A program made the translations under genes and the position numbers. The notes beneath the pieces were generated by a model. That model worked only from the letters and a program-made list of their open reading frames with translations, ran no database searches and was not told the origin of the DNA. From JAGDZR01 sp049115695 (GTDB taxonomy: Bacteria; Bacteroidota; Bacteroidia; Cytophagales; Cyclobacteriaceae), in the NCBI GenBank assembly GCA_049115695.1, contig JAGDZR010000006.1, forward strand, positions 186,001 through 250,000: a DNA stretch of 64,000 bases, given 5' to 3'. Below, piece by piece: positions 8,241 to 16,513 of the stretch (its first letter is position 1; every line of letters starts with the position of its first letter).

Positions 8241-9092
8241 ATGAACAACATCTTATTGCTAACTGATTTTTCTGAACTGTCAGGTTATGCGAAAAATCTA
8301 GCTGACAAAATAGCATTTCATCTGGGCATCAACCTCCATGTTCTCAAGGTTGTTGATGTACCCGCAGAAATCAACATCGATGCAGACGGCAACCTGATCA
8401 GCGGAATGGCCGACGATATCACACCTCTCAAGGATGAGATGGATAAGTCTACTAGCCGAATGGTCGAATGGACAGCTGATTTAAAGTCCCGATACACAGA
8501 AAAAATTGTTTTCGGAAGGCTTCACGATACCGTTCATTCCTACATTTCCGAAGAGAAAATTGACCTGGTAGTAATGGGGACGCATGGTGTGTCTGGCATG
8601 CGAGAATTGCTCTCAGGGTCAGCTACGGAACATGTTATCCTGCACAATGAAGTGCCCGTTCTCTCACTAAAATGCAACCGAGATAATATTGACTTTTCTG
8701 ACTTTCTGATTACCGGAGATTTTGACGATCAAAATGAAAGTAATCTGCAAGTACTAAAGGGACTTCAACAGGTATTTCAATCCAAGATGCATTTGCTCTG
8801 CGTAAACACAAAAAGCAATTTTAAGACAACAGCAGAAGCACATGCTCAGATGAAAAGTTTTGCCAAGGTGAACAGGCTCGAGAATGTCGAGTATCATGTT
8901 CACAATGATAAATCAATAGAAGATGGCATAGTCAACTTTTCGAATAACTACGACGCTACACACAAGCTTCAAATTGATATTTTGGCTGTCGAGAAAAAGA
9001 AAAAATCGCAGCTCGGCTATATGCTAACCGGTTGTCAGGCGACCAGCTTTGTCAACCACATTTTCAGACCCATTGTCACCTATTCTAAATAA
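8241..9092 (+). CDS. Universal stress protein (tandem UspA)
   Basis: A 283-residue protein with two UspA-type alpha/beta domains. The first (residues 1-150) starts with NILLLTDFSELSGYAKNLAD and carries the nucleotide-binding motif GTHGVSGMRELLSGSATEHV, matching the G-x2-G-x9-G-S/T pattern. The second (about 155-283) keeps the fold but lacks that motif and is probably non-binding. UspA proteins bind ATP and act in stress survival by unclear means. In this position, between the rhodanese and the YeeE/YedE pair, such proteins recur in sulfur loci of Bacteroidota (from memory). It is followed after 20 bases by the first YeeE gene, so they are probably one operon. Confidence 0.9.
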   Translation: MNNILLLTDFSELSGYAKNLADKIAFHLGINLHVLKVVDVPAEINIDADGNLISGMADDITPLKDEMDKSTSRMVEWTADLKSRYTEKIVFGRLHDTVHSYISEEKIDLVVMGTHGVSGMRELLSGSATEHVILHNEVPVLSLKCNRDNIDFSDFLITGDFDDQNESNLQVLKGLQQVFQSKMHLLCVNTKSNFKTTAEAHAQMKSFAKVNRLENVEYHVHNDKSIEDGIVNFSNNYDATHKLQIDILAVEKKKKSQLGYMLTGCQATSFVNHIFRPIVTYSK

Positions 9093-9112
9093 AACCTAAT
9101 CTAACCAAGTAT

Positions 9113-9676
9113 ATGGAATTATTAACACAACAGTGGCCGTGGTATGTCTCCGGTCCGCTCATCACACTGGTGATGTTCTTCATGCTTTACAATGGCAAAA
9201 ATTTTGGCGTATCTGCCAACTTACGGACGGCATGTACCATTGGAGGTGCAGGCAAATTCTCCGAATTCTTTCGCTTTGATTGGAAGTCTCAGAGTTGGAA
9301 TCTGATATTCGTTTTTGGCTCGATTACAGGTGGCTTCATTGCTTCATCATTTCTATCAAGTGATGAACCCATGCAAGTAGCCAGTAGCATCGTGCAAGAG
9401 CTACAGTCATTTGGTATTGCCAACCCAGGCAGTGAGATACTACCGTCTGAGCTTTTTAGTTTTGAAGCGCTCATGACCGTTCGAGGTATGGTAATGCTGA
9501 TCCTCGGTGGTTTTTTAGTTGGTTTTGGAGCGAGATACGCAGGTGGCTGTACTTCTGGTCATGCGATCAGTGGACTGAGCGATCTTCAACTCCCTTCGTT
9601 AATTGCAGTGATCGGCTTCTTCATTGGCGGACTGATCATGACATTTCTCCTTTTACCATTTATCCTAGAACTCTAG
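9113..9676 (+). CDS. YeeE/YedE family sulfur transporter, first half (PmpA/TsuA-like)
   Basis: A 187-residue integral membrane protein with four to five hydrophobic segments. The conserved functional motif is FLVGFGARYAGGCTSGHAISGLSDLQLPS in the second half, with the cysteine of GGCTSGH corresponding to those that relay thiosulfate in TsuA/YeeE. An earlier motif, NLRTACTIGGAG (about residues 38-49), holds another cysteine. Single-chain YeeE is about twice this length, so this protein pairs with the next gene as a split transporter (compare PmpA/PmpB). It probably brings thiosulfate or sulfane sulfur into the cell for the rhodaneses. The gap to its partner is two bases. Confidence 0.9.
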   Translation: MELLTQQWPWYVSGPLITLVMFFMLYNGKNFGVSANLRTACTIGGAGKFSEFFRFDWKSQSWNLIFVFGSITGGFIASSFLSSDEPMQVASSIVQELQSFGIANPGSEILPSELFSFEALMTVRGMVMLILGGFLVGFGARYAGGCTSGHAISGLSDLQLPSLIAVIGFFIGGLIMTFLLLPFILEL

Positions 9677-9678
9677 TC

Positions 9679-10092
9679 ATGCATAAAATACGTTTTTACT
9701 TAGTCGGAATTCTTTTTGGTATTGTAATGACCAAATCGGAAGCCATTTCCTGGATCAGGATCTATGAAATGTTCAAATTTCAGTCATTCCATATGTATGG
9801 CATTATCGGATCTGCAGTGATACTGGGCATCATACTCGTTCAGCTAATCAAACGCAAAAATTTGAAGAGCACAGAAGGCTTACCTATTAAATTCAATCCT
9901 AAACAAATGTCTTTCCCTCGTTACCTGATTGGTGGCACTCTGTTTGGTTTAGGATGGGCCATGACAGGAGCTTGTCCGGGTCCCATGTTTACCTTGTTAG
10001 GTAGCGGAGTATGGGTGATGTTGATTGTCATCGTCAGTGCCACATTCGGAACATTCGCATATGGCTTACTAAGAGATAAACTCCCACATTAA
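9679..10092 (+). CDS. YeeE/YedE family sulfur transporter, second half (DUF6691/PmpB-like)
   Basis: A 137-residue membrane protein with four hydrophobic segments. The signature GGTLFGLGWAMTGACPGPMFTLLGSG contains the conserved cysteine of the second YeeE half, and the N-terminus has the usual YLVGILFGIVMTKSEAISW-like opening. It begins two bases after the first half and completes a split thiosulfate/sulfane-sulfur permease. The operon seems to end here: the next gene has its own lipoprotein signal and an unrelated product. Confidence 0.88.
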   Translation: MHKIRFYLVGILFGIVMTKSEAISWIRIYEMFKFQSFHMYGIIGSAVILGIILVQLIKRKNLKSTEGLPIKFNPKQMSFPRYLIGGTLFGLGWAMTGACPGPMFTLLGSGVWVMLIVIVSATFGTFAYGLLRDKLPH

Positions 10093-10122
10093 TCATTCGG
10101 GATTGGGTATTATATTGCCGAT

Positions 10123-10908
10123 ATGCAAAGAATTCTGCTTTGTGTATCGGCTTTTTTGTGGTTAATGACCGCTTGTCAGCAGTCTCCTCAACCTGGCAAC
10201 CAGGTTTTAATGGAACGAAAGGCATATTTTGTCATCGATTCCTATTGGATTTACCTGCCTGATCAATTTGATCCTGAAAAGTCGTACCCTCTGATTGTCT
10301 ACTTACAAGGAGGAGATATGGCAGCTGGTCCTAATCCCAGAACTGTCAAAAATGATGGTCCTGCGAAAATTGCATTGTTACCCAATCCCCATCATTTTGC
10401 GAAAGACTCCTTCATCATCATTAACCCTCATATGAATACCGGTCCTCGCCACAAACGTCAATGGGGCCAACATGCCGATGAGCTTAATCTGATACTCGAT
10501 GAGATATCGGCCAACCACAATATAGATGACAAGCGCATCTACCTCACAGGACCAAGCAAAGGAGGTCGAGGCACTTTCAACATACTAAAAAAAATTCCAG
10601 ACCGAATCGCAGCAAGCGTACCCATTGCTGGTAGAATTGATTGTCAGAGTGGGTGTGACGCAATATTGACCGAACCAATTTGGATCATACATAATCAAGG
10701 AGATCCGTTGGTTGAAGTTGACTTTGCCTATAACGTGGAACGATTCTTCCTAAGCCAAAACCACACATTGAAGAAATCGTCAAATAGCTCATTAGATAGT
10801 GCCCATCAGCGACTAAGCATATTGACTGGCGAAACACATGACGCCTGGACTCATATCTATCAGTCCAAGGCCTTTTATCAATGGCTTTTGCTATTTCAAT
10901 CAGAGTAG
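10123..10908 (+). CDS. Lipoprotein alpha/beta hydrolase (dienelactone hydrolase/PHB-depolymerase-like)
   Basis: A 261-residue secreted lipoprotein; the signal ends in the lipobox LMTAC at about residues 20-24. The mature part has an alpha/beta hydrolase fold with the nucleophile elbow GPSKGGRGT, a candidate acid in HNQGDPLVEV and a candidate histidine in GETHDAWTHIY. The layout fits phospholipase/carboxylesterase or feruloyl-esterase-like enzymes that act in the periplasm or at the cell surface. The substrate is unknown. It follows the sulfur operon by 30 bases but is probably not part of its function. Confidence 0.8.
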   Translation: MQRILLCVSAFLWLMTACQQSPQPGNQVLMERKAYFVIDSYWIYLPDQFDPEKSYPLIVYLQGGDMAAGPNPRTVKNDGPAKIALLPNPHHFAKDSFIIINPHMNTGPRHKRQWGQHADELNLILDEISANHNIDDKRIYLTGPSKGGRGTFNILKKIPDRIAASVPIAGRIDCQSGCDAILTEPIWIIHNQGDPLVEVDFAYNVERFFLSQNHTLKKSSNSSLDSAHQRLSILTGETHDAWTHIYQSKAFYQWLLLFQSE

Positions 10909-10947
10909 TGCCATAAGGTTGTCACTCAAATTCATTTCTTTGCTAAT

Positions 10948-11409
10948 ATGACCAACAAAGTGAATGATTTCTATCTGTTAGAACGATTCCCCGGAAAGGG
11001 AGGCTGGACATATGCTGCGATTCCAGAGATCGCACAGAACAAGAATAATCCATTTGGCTGGGTGACGGTCAGTGGATCTATCGATGACCATGAGTTAGAT
11101 AAGGTAAAATTGATGCCCATGGGTGATGGAAGACTTTTCTTGCCCGTAAAAGCTAAGATTAGAAGAAGCATTGGCAAACATGCCGGAGATCAGGTAAGGA
11201 TTGTTTTACGGGTAGATATCACCCCACAATACATCACTGATGAAGTTATCGAATGTCTGAAATTGGAACCAACAGCCACCTTAACAGCATTTTATAACAT
11301 GCCTGAGTTTAATAAGAAATTTTGGCTGGACCATATTTATCAAGCGTCATCCGATGAGATCAAATCCGAACGAATCATCAAACTGATTGATGAACTTCAG
11401 GGAAAATAG
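10948..11409 (+). CDS. DUF1905 domain protein
   Basis: A 153-residue soluble protein. Residues 10-95 read as the DUF1905 barrel (GGWTYAAIPEI, WVTVSGSIDDHEL, GDGRLFLPVKAKIRRSIGKHAGDQVRIVLRVD). The tail from about 100 on (FNKKFWLDHIYQASSDEIKSERIIKLIDEL) resembles the YdeI/OmpD-associated bacteriocin-resistance helical region often fused to it. The biochemical role of the family is unknown. No signal peptide is present. The gene sits 39 bases after the hydrolase gene and 32 bases before the next. Confidence 0.8.
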   Translation: MTNKVNDFYLLERFPGKGGWTYAAIPEIAQNKNNPFGWVTVSGSIDDHELDKVKLMPMGDGRLFLPVKAKIRRSIGKHAGDQVRIVLRVDITPQYITDEVIECLKLEPTATLTAFYNMPEFNKKFWLDHIYQASSDEIKSERIIKLIDELQGK

Positions 11410-11441
11410 CGACTAGAAGAGCGCCTTGCTTTTTTAAATTT

Positions 11442-11966
11442 ATGGAAATGAGTTTACTCGAAACGATCAAGGGAAGATTTGACAAGGATGACCTGATCTC
11501 CAGGGTTAATACCAATCCTGATTTGATCGGTGAACTCTTGGACATAGCACTTACAGCTGAGCAACCGCAAGCATGGCATGGAGTCTGGATTGTAGGACAT
11601 GCTGATACCCTGATCATGGACAAAGTCAATCCTTATGTGGACCGATTGATCGATCTTATCCATGACCAACGAGATGGATTTCAGCGAGAGATTATTAAAG
11701 TTCTCTTAAAAGTGAACCTCAATGATGATCAGGAAGGCCGACTATTTGATGAATGCATGACCTTGTGGGAAAGCGTTAGTCTACAACCTTCAGTGAGAAT
11801 GTTTGCCCTCAAATACATCATGCAAGTAGTAAATAAGTACCCTGAACTGAAACCGGAAATCCTGTTCGTCATGCAAGATGAATACCTGCAGACATTGTCA
11901 CCGGGTATTAGACGCTCCGCACAGCGAACCAAAGACAAGCTCCTTTCGGACACAATCAACCACTAA
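11442..11966 (+). CDS. Conserved alpha-helical (HEAT-like) protein
   Basis: A 174-residue, almost wholly helical protein without signal peptide or recognisable catalytic motif. Successive helix pairs (residues about 25-45, 50-75, 80-105, 110-140) have the spacing of HEAT-like repeats, including the block EQPQAWHGVWIVGHA. From memory, short proteins of this kind in Bacteroidota are listed as hypothetical or adenylosuccinate-lyase-like, without evidence for that reaction. Two ATGs six bases apart (11442, 11448) could serve as start. No function is assigned. Confidence 0.7.
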   Translation: MEMSLLETIKGRFDKDDLISRVNTNPDLIGELLDIALTAEQPQAWHGVWIVGHADTLIMDKVNPYVDRLIDLIHDQRDGFQREIIKVLLKVNLNDDQEGRLFDECMTLWESVSLQPSVRMFALKYIMQVVNKYPELKPEILFVMQDEYLQTLSPGIRRSAQRTKDKLLSDTINH

Positions 11967-12039
11967 GTCATTATTTCGTTATCTTTCCAAACCTGAAAGA
12001 TGCAATCACCCCAGCAAATCATCATGGCTTAAAACTTTT

Positions 12040-13254
12040 ATGACCAATCAAATTACTTCTCCCAGGCTGCATATGGTGGATGCGCTTAGGGGATTCTCAC
12101 TTGCCGGAGTGGCTCTTGTTCACATGACCGAACAGTATGTCGCAGGTCCTCAACCTGAAGGATTCATGTCAGGCATCAACTCTATCCCAGACCATATTGT
12201 TTCTGGCTTGATTCAGTTGATTTTTGTAGGGAAATTCTTTGCCTTGTTTAGCATACTGTTCGGATTGAGTTTCTTCATTCAGATGGAATCAGCAGATCGT
12301 AAAGGTCAGAGTTTTGCCATCCGCTTTTTATGGAGAGCCACATTACTATTCGGCATAGGGTATACGCACCAGCTGTTTTACAGAGGTGACATACTCACCA
12401 TATACGCCATGCTTACCCCATTTCTGATTCCATTTTACAGGTTATCCAACAAAGCGATCTTCATTACAGCAATGGCGTGTTTTATTGGAATCCCTAAATT
12501 CATCTCATACGCTGTATTCGGAAATGAAAGCCTTTTTGGCCTCCCGTCGTTTATAAGCGGGCCAAGTGAGTTAGAGCAAGTCTATTTTGATACTATTAGT
12601 ACTGGTACTATTTCAGAGGTATTTGGATTGAATGCTGTTTACGGAATGAAAACCAAGATGGACTTTCAGCTGATGTTTTTCGGTAGATTCTACTATAGTT
12701 TTGGTTATTTTCTAATTGGTCTTTTGATTGGGAAGATGGGATTCTTTCATGATGTTGGTAAGCATAAAAAATTCATCCAGGAAATACTCAAATGGTCCGC
12801 AGTAGGTGCATTTGTTTCAATTGGAATAGGCATTGGGGTGTTTTCACAAGCATCACAACCCATTGACTTTAGCAGCTGGCTACATGTCCTTGCCATGAAC
12901 TTTATGGATTGGGCCAATCTATGCCTCGCTATGGTCATCCTATCTGGTTTTGTTTTACTCTATCAAAAATCTCGTTGGCAAAAATTTCAGAATTTCTTTA
13001 TTCCCTATGGCAGAATGGCTTTATCCAACTATCTCTTTCAAGCGCTGATTGGGACATACCTGCTATTTGGTTGGGGGCTCGGATATATCGGGCAGATCAG
13101 AACAGCCCATCTGGCACTAGCGGCCATTGCCCTGGTCGTCCTTCAAACCCTGATCAGTAAACTATGGTTGTCGAAATTCAAATATGGATTACTGGAATGG
13201 GTTTGGAGATGCGGGACCCATCTCAAACTCTATCCGCTCAGGAACTCAGATTAA
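12040..13254 (+). CDS. DUF418 integral membrane protein (YeiB-like)
   Basis: A 404-residue polytopic membrane protein. I start it at the ATG at 12040 because the longer frame overlaps the previous gene and begins with a non-conserved cysteine-rich stretch. The family signature is the N-terminal RLHMVDALRGFSLAGVALVH and the C-terminal KYGLLEWVWRCGTH motif; between them about ten hydrophobic segments are visible, with LFSILFGLSFFIQ and the RxxxLFGIGYTHQLFYRGDIL loop. DUF418 proteins are distant relatives of membrane acyltransferases of the OafA type and their substrate is unknown. Confidence 0.88.
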   Translation: MTNQITSPRLHMVDALRGFSLAGVALVHMTEQYVAGPQPEGFMSGINSIPDHIVSGLIQLIFVGKFFALFSILFGLSFFIQMESADRKGQSFAIRFLWRATLLFGIGYTHQLFYRGDILTIYAMLTPFLIPFYRLSNKAIFITAMACFIGIPKFISYAVFGNESLFGLPSFISGPSELEQVYFDTISTGTISEVFGLNAVYGMKTKMDFQLMFFGRFYYSFGYFLIGLLIGKMGFFHDVGKHKKFIQEILKWSAVGAFVSIGIGIGVFSQASQPIDFSSWLHVLAMNFMDWANLCLAMVILSGFVLLYQKSRWQKFQNFFIPYGRMALSNYLFQALIGTYLLFGWGLGYIGQIRTAHLALAAIALVVLQTLISKLWLSKFKYGLLEWVWRCGTHLKLYPLRNSD

Positions 13255-13318
13255 AGCTTCTTATTTAGTTGAAGTGAACTGAAATAATCAGTACCTTAAG
13301 TAGGATAAACTACACATC

Positions 13319-13804
13319 ATGATTCAACTCAACATCAACGGTCAATCTCATAAGATTGACGTTGACCCATCTACTCCTCTATTGTGGACCATCAGAGAAG
13401 AAACCAACTTGACGGGAACAAAATTTGGATGTGGGATGGCACAATGTGGTGCATGCACTATTCATTTAGATGGTGAACCTATAAGATCCTGTGTTACTCC
13501 CGCAAGTGCAGCCATAGGAAAAGAAATTACTACTATCGAAGGGATTTCTCTCAATAATGAACTTCATGTGGTCCAGCAGGCATGGATCGAGGAGCAGGTA
13601 CCTCAGTGCGGGTACTGTCAATCTGGCCAGATTATGTCTGCAGTAGCATTGCTAGAGCGAAATCAATCCCCAAACGATGCAGACATTAACAATGCCATGA
13701 GCGGAAACATCTGTCGTTGTGGAACATATTCAAGGATAAGAAAAGGAATCAAAACCGCAGCTTCACTTATGGCCGAAAACCAAAACATTGAGAAAGATGG
13801 GTAA
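13319..13804 (+). CDS. 2Fe-2S subunit of a molybdenum hydroxylase (IorA-like)
   Basis: A 161-residue small subunit of the xanthine dehydrogenase family carrying two [2Fe-2S] clusters. The plant-ferredoxin-type cluster is ligated by CGMAQCGACTIHLDGEPIRSC (about residues 39-61), and the alpha-helical cluster by QCGYCQSGQ and GNICRCGTYSRIR. Electrons pass from the molybdenum centre in the next gene's product through these clusters. It overlaps the catalytic subunit gene by eight bases (ATGGGTAA), so they are translated together. No FAD subunit gene is adjacent, consistent with isoquinoline 1-oxidoreductase-like two-subunit enzymes that use another electron acceptor. Confidence 0.95.
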   Translation: MIQLNINGQSHKIDVDPSTPLLWTIREETNLTGTKFGCGMAQCGACTIHLDGEPIRSCVTPASAAIGKEITTIEGISLNNELHVVQQAWIEEQVPQCGYCQSGQIMSAVALLERNQSPNDADINNAMSGNICRCGTYSRIRKGIKTAASLMAENQNIEKDG

Positions 13805-16028
13805 GTGGACAAGAAGGGCGTTTATTGGATCAGGTGTTCTGGCAGGAGGGGCATTAATAGTTGGAGTAGCCGTAAGGCCTGGAAACAGGGCGAGTAAAGT
13901 AGCTGAAGCGATTGCCAACCCTGGAGAAATCATATTTGACATCTGGATCAAAATAGCGGCTGACAATACAATCACTGCTATGATACCGCATTCCGAAATG
14001 GGCCAAGGGGTGCATACCTCTCTAGCCATGATGCTGGCTGAAGAACTCGATGTGGATTGGAAAAAACTTAAAATACAGGAAGCCCCTGCTCATAAGGAAT
14101 ACGCCAACCATTTAATAATAAAAGGCTTTATTGCCGGAGACACAGAATTTCCCACTTTCTTGATAGATACGGTTGATGGCGTGCTATTGCAAGCTGGAAA
14201 AGCTGTCAATCTGCAATTGACAGGCGGAAGCGCATCAGTGAGGTTTACGGGACAAAAAGGTCTTCGAATAGCGGGAGCCGCCACAAGAGAATTGCTCATC
14301 AAATCAGCAGCAGAAGAATGGGATGTAAATCCATCAGAAATCACCACATCGGATAGCTATTTAACGCATAGGGCCTCAGACAAAAAAGCTCCCTATGCGG
14401 AATTTGCACAGAAAGCCTCAGAAATGGACCTACCCAAAAAACCGAAACTCAAGTCATCTGACGAGTTTAAAGTAATGGGTACTGACGTTCCAAGAGATGA
14501 CATCCCTGCAAAGGTGAATGGAACCGCAGGGTTTGGAATTGACGTTGTCCTCCCGAACATGAAGTATGCTGCTGTACAGGCGGCACCTGTATTTGGCAGC
14601 AAAGTAGCTTCGTACAATGAAGCCGCTGCTTTGACTGTCGATGGCGTTTCAAAAGTGGTGAACTTAGAAGATGCCATAATAGTGGTAGCAGATGGTTATT
14701 GGACTGCCAAGAAGGGAGTTCAAGCCCTGAACACACAATTCACATCTACCGAGGCACAATCTATCTCACAGGAACAGTTGAAAGGTAAACTCTCCACAGC
14801 ACTCACCGAGATAAAGGATGATGGAGGAAAAAGCGATATTGATATAGGTGATATAGATCAAGCCAGAGAAAGTGCTACTTCATTTTTTGAAGCTACATAT
14901 GACGTTCCGTTTTTGGCCCATGCAGCAATGGAGCCAATGAATTGTACCGCATGGTATCACGATGACAGATGTGAAATTTGGACTGGATCACAAAATCCTT
15001 TGGGCTTTGCCAACGATGTTGCTGAAGTACTGGATCTGGATTTGGAGAATGTCACTATCCACAACCAATATTTGGGTGGTGGGTTTGGTCGTAGATCTGA
15101 AACAGATGTTGCCAAGCAAGCCGCTTTGGTTGCTAAAGAACTTGAAACTCCTGTAAAGCTCATTTGGTCCAGAGAAGAAGACATTCAACATGACTTCTAC
15201 CGTGAAGCTTCGATGAGCAGATTTGAAGCTGCTTTAGATGACAGTGGATATCCTACAGGGTGGTTCAATCAATACTTATTCAAACATCACCCACCCGAAG
15301 CTTCGACTATACCTTATAAGATTGCGAATCAGGATATTCGATATGCTGCACCGGAAGTACATGTGCCGTGGGGCAACTGGAGAAGTGTCGATCATTCTAC
15401 ACAAGGATTCTTTATCGAGTCATTTGTAGATGAGTTAGCGCATAACGCAAACGTAGATCCATATGATTACAGAAGACAGTTACTGCTCCATGATGAACGT
15501 TTTGTGAAGGTGCTTGATACTACTGCTGAAGCAGCTAAATGGAGTGAATTACTACCAGAAAAATGGGGAAAAGGTATTGCAATTCATAAGAGCTTTGGCA
15601 CGATTGTTTGTCATGCCATGACCGTCGAAGTTTTACCCAATGGAACAACAAAACTCCATGATGTCACATGCGTTGCTGATCCTGGATATGCAGTCCATCC
15701 CAACGGGTTTGAAGCTCAAATGGAAAGTGGGATTGTGTATGGATTGACAGCAGCTTTATATGGCGCAATCAATCTCAATAATGGCCGTGTGAAAGAAAGT
15801 AATTTTCACGACTATCAAATGCTACGAATGAATGAAATGCCCCGAATCAATACTGTCATCATCAATAGTGGGGCTACCATGGGTGGTGCCGGTGAACCAT
15901 CTACTCCTCCCATTGGTCCGGCACTAACCAATGCTGTTTTCGCCGCAACAGGTATTCGAATTAGATCATTACCCCTAAAGGACCATGACTTAAGTTACGA
16001 CCCAAACAATATTAGCAGAGTTATGTAA
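13797..16028 (+). CDS. Molybdopterin-binding subunit of an aldehyde/isoquinoline-type hydroxylase (IorB-like)
   Basis: A 743-residue catalytic subunit. The ATG at 13797 gives a clear Tat signal, KWTRRAFIGSGVLAGGALIVG, so folded, cofactor-loaded protein is exported. Motifs of the family in order: MIPHSEMGQGVHTSLAMMLAEEL, YDVPFLAHAAMEPMNCTA, GGGFGRRSETD, WGNWRSVDHSTQGF, and the C-terminal GGAGEPSTPPIGPALTNAVF, whose glutamate is the catalytic base at the molybdenum centre. Length fits IorB-type subunits, which hold the whole Moco part in one chain. The substrate is an N-heterocycle or aldehyde at best guess. No XdhC-type maturation gene is nearby. Confidence 0.93.
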   Translation: MGKWTRRAFIGSGVLAGGALIVGVAVRPGNRASKVAEAIANPGEIIFDIWIKIAADNTITAMIPHSEMGQGVHTSLAMMLAEELDVDWKKLKIQEAPAHKEYANHLIIKGFIAGDTEFPTFLIDTVDGVLLQAGKAVNLQLTGGSASVRFTGQKGLRIAGAATRELLIKSAAEEWDVNPSEITTSDSYLTHRASDKKAPYAEFAQKASEMDLPKKPKLKSSDEFKVMGTDVPRDDIPAKVNGTAGFGIDVVLPNMKYAAVQAAPVFGSKVASYNEAAALTVDGVSKVVNLEDAIIVVADGYWTAKKGVQALNTQFTSTEAQSISQEQLKGKLSTALTEIKDDGGKSDIDIGDIDQARESATSFFEATYDVPFLAHAAMEPMNCTAWYHDDRCEIWTGSQNPLGFANDVAEVLDLDLENVTIHNQYLGGGFGRRSETDVAKQAALVAKELETPVKLIWSREEDIQHDFYREASMSRFEAALDDSGYPTGWFNQYLFKHHPPEASTIPYKIANQDIRYAAPEVHVPWGNWRSVDHSTQGFFIESFVDELAHNANVDPYDYRRQLLLHDERFVKVLDTTAEAAKWSELLPEKWGKGIAIHKSFGTIVCHAMTVEVLPNGTTKLHDVTCVADPGYAVHPNGFEAQMESGIVYGLTAALYGAINLNNGRVKESNFHDYQMLRMNEMPRINTVIINSGATMGGAGEPSTPPIGPALTNAVFAATGIRIRSLPLKDHDLSYDPNNISRVM

Positions 16029-16065
16029 TTAGGAAATTCATCCTAGATGTTCTTAAGCCTTAGAT

Positions 16066-16482
16066 ATGGAGCAACATTATACCCTTACTGATGAGTCATT
16101 TAAAGAGCAGTTTGCAAATCTTACCCTTAGCCCTTCCTTGTTTACACATGAAGCTCATATCAGATTGGCATGGATCCATATTCGAGATCACGGTATCTTA
16201 GAAGCTATTGACAATATTCGCACTCAAATCAAGCGATTTGCGGCACATCATGGTGACCCGGATAAATACAATGAAACGTTAACCGTAGCTGCTGTGCGAG
16301 TCGTTTATCATTTTATGCACAAGCATGAATACTCGAGTTACAAATCATTCATTCAAGAAAATCCCAGATTAATTTCAAACTTCAAAGCCCTGATCAAAAC
16401 ACACTATAGTTTTGATATTTTTTCTAAACAGGCCAAGGAAAATTTCCTGGTGCCCGATTTAGTTCCATTTAATCAAATATGA
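16066..16482 (+). CDS. Conserved protein of unknown function
   Basis: A 138-residue soluble helical protein. Recognisable blocks are LFTHEAHIRLAWIHIRDHG, with two histidines, and YNETLTVAAVRVVYHF. From memory these recur in a family of small hypothetical proteins in Bacteroidota and Proteobacteria whose function is unknown. Repeated histidines (about residues 29, 32, 39, 63 and 64) might bind a metal, which is speculation. It lies 37 bases after the molybdenum hydroxylase operon in the same direction and faces the OmpA gene. Confidence 0.7.
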   Translation: MEQHYTLTDESFKEQFANLTLSPSLFTHEAHIRLAWIHIRDHGILEAIDNIRTQIKRFAAHHGDPDKYNETLTVAAVRVVYHFMHKHEYSSYKSFIQENPRLISNFKALIKTHYSFDIFSKQAKENFLVPDLVPFNQI

Positions 16483-16513
16483 CATTCAGAAAATGTCGCC
16501 CTCATGATGTCAA

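Noticed and set aside
13788..13796. TTG start for the molybdenum subunit three codons upstream
   Set aside because: The ATG at 13797 gives an ordinary Tat signal and the usual short overlap with the small-subunit gene.
16481..16499. Short hairpin GACATT/AATGTC after the 138-residue gene
   Set aside because: Only six pairs, with no T-run; not enough for a terminator.
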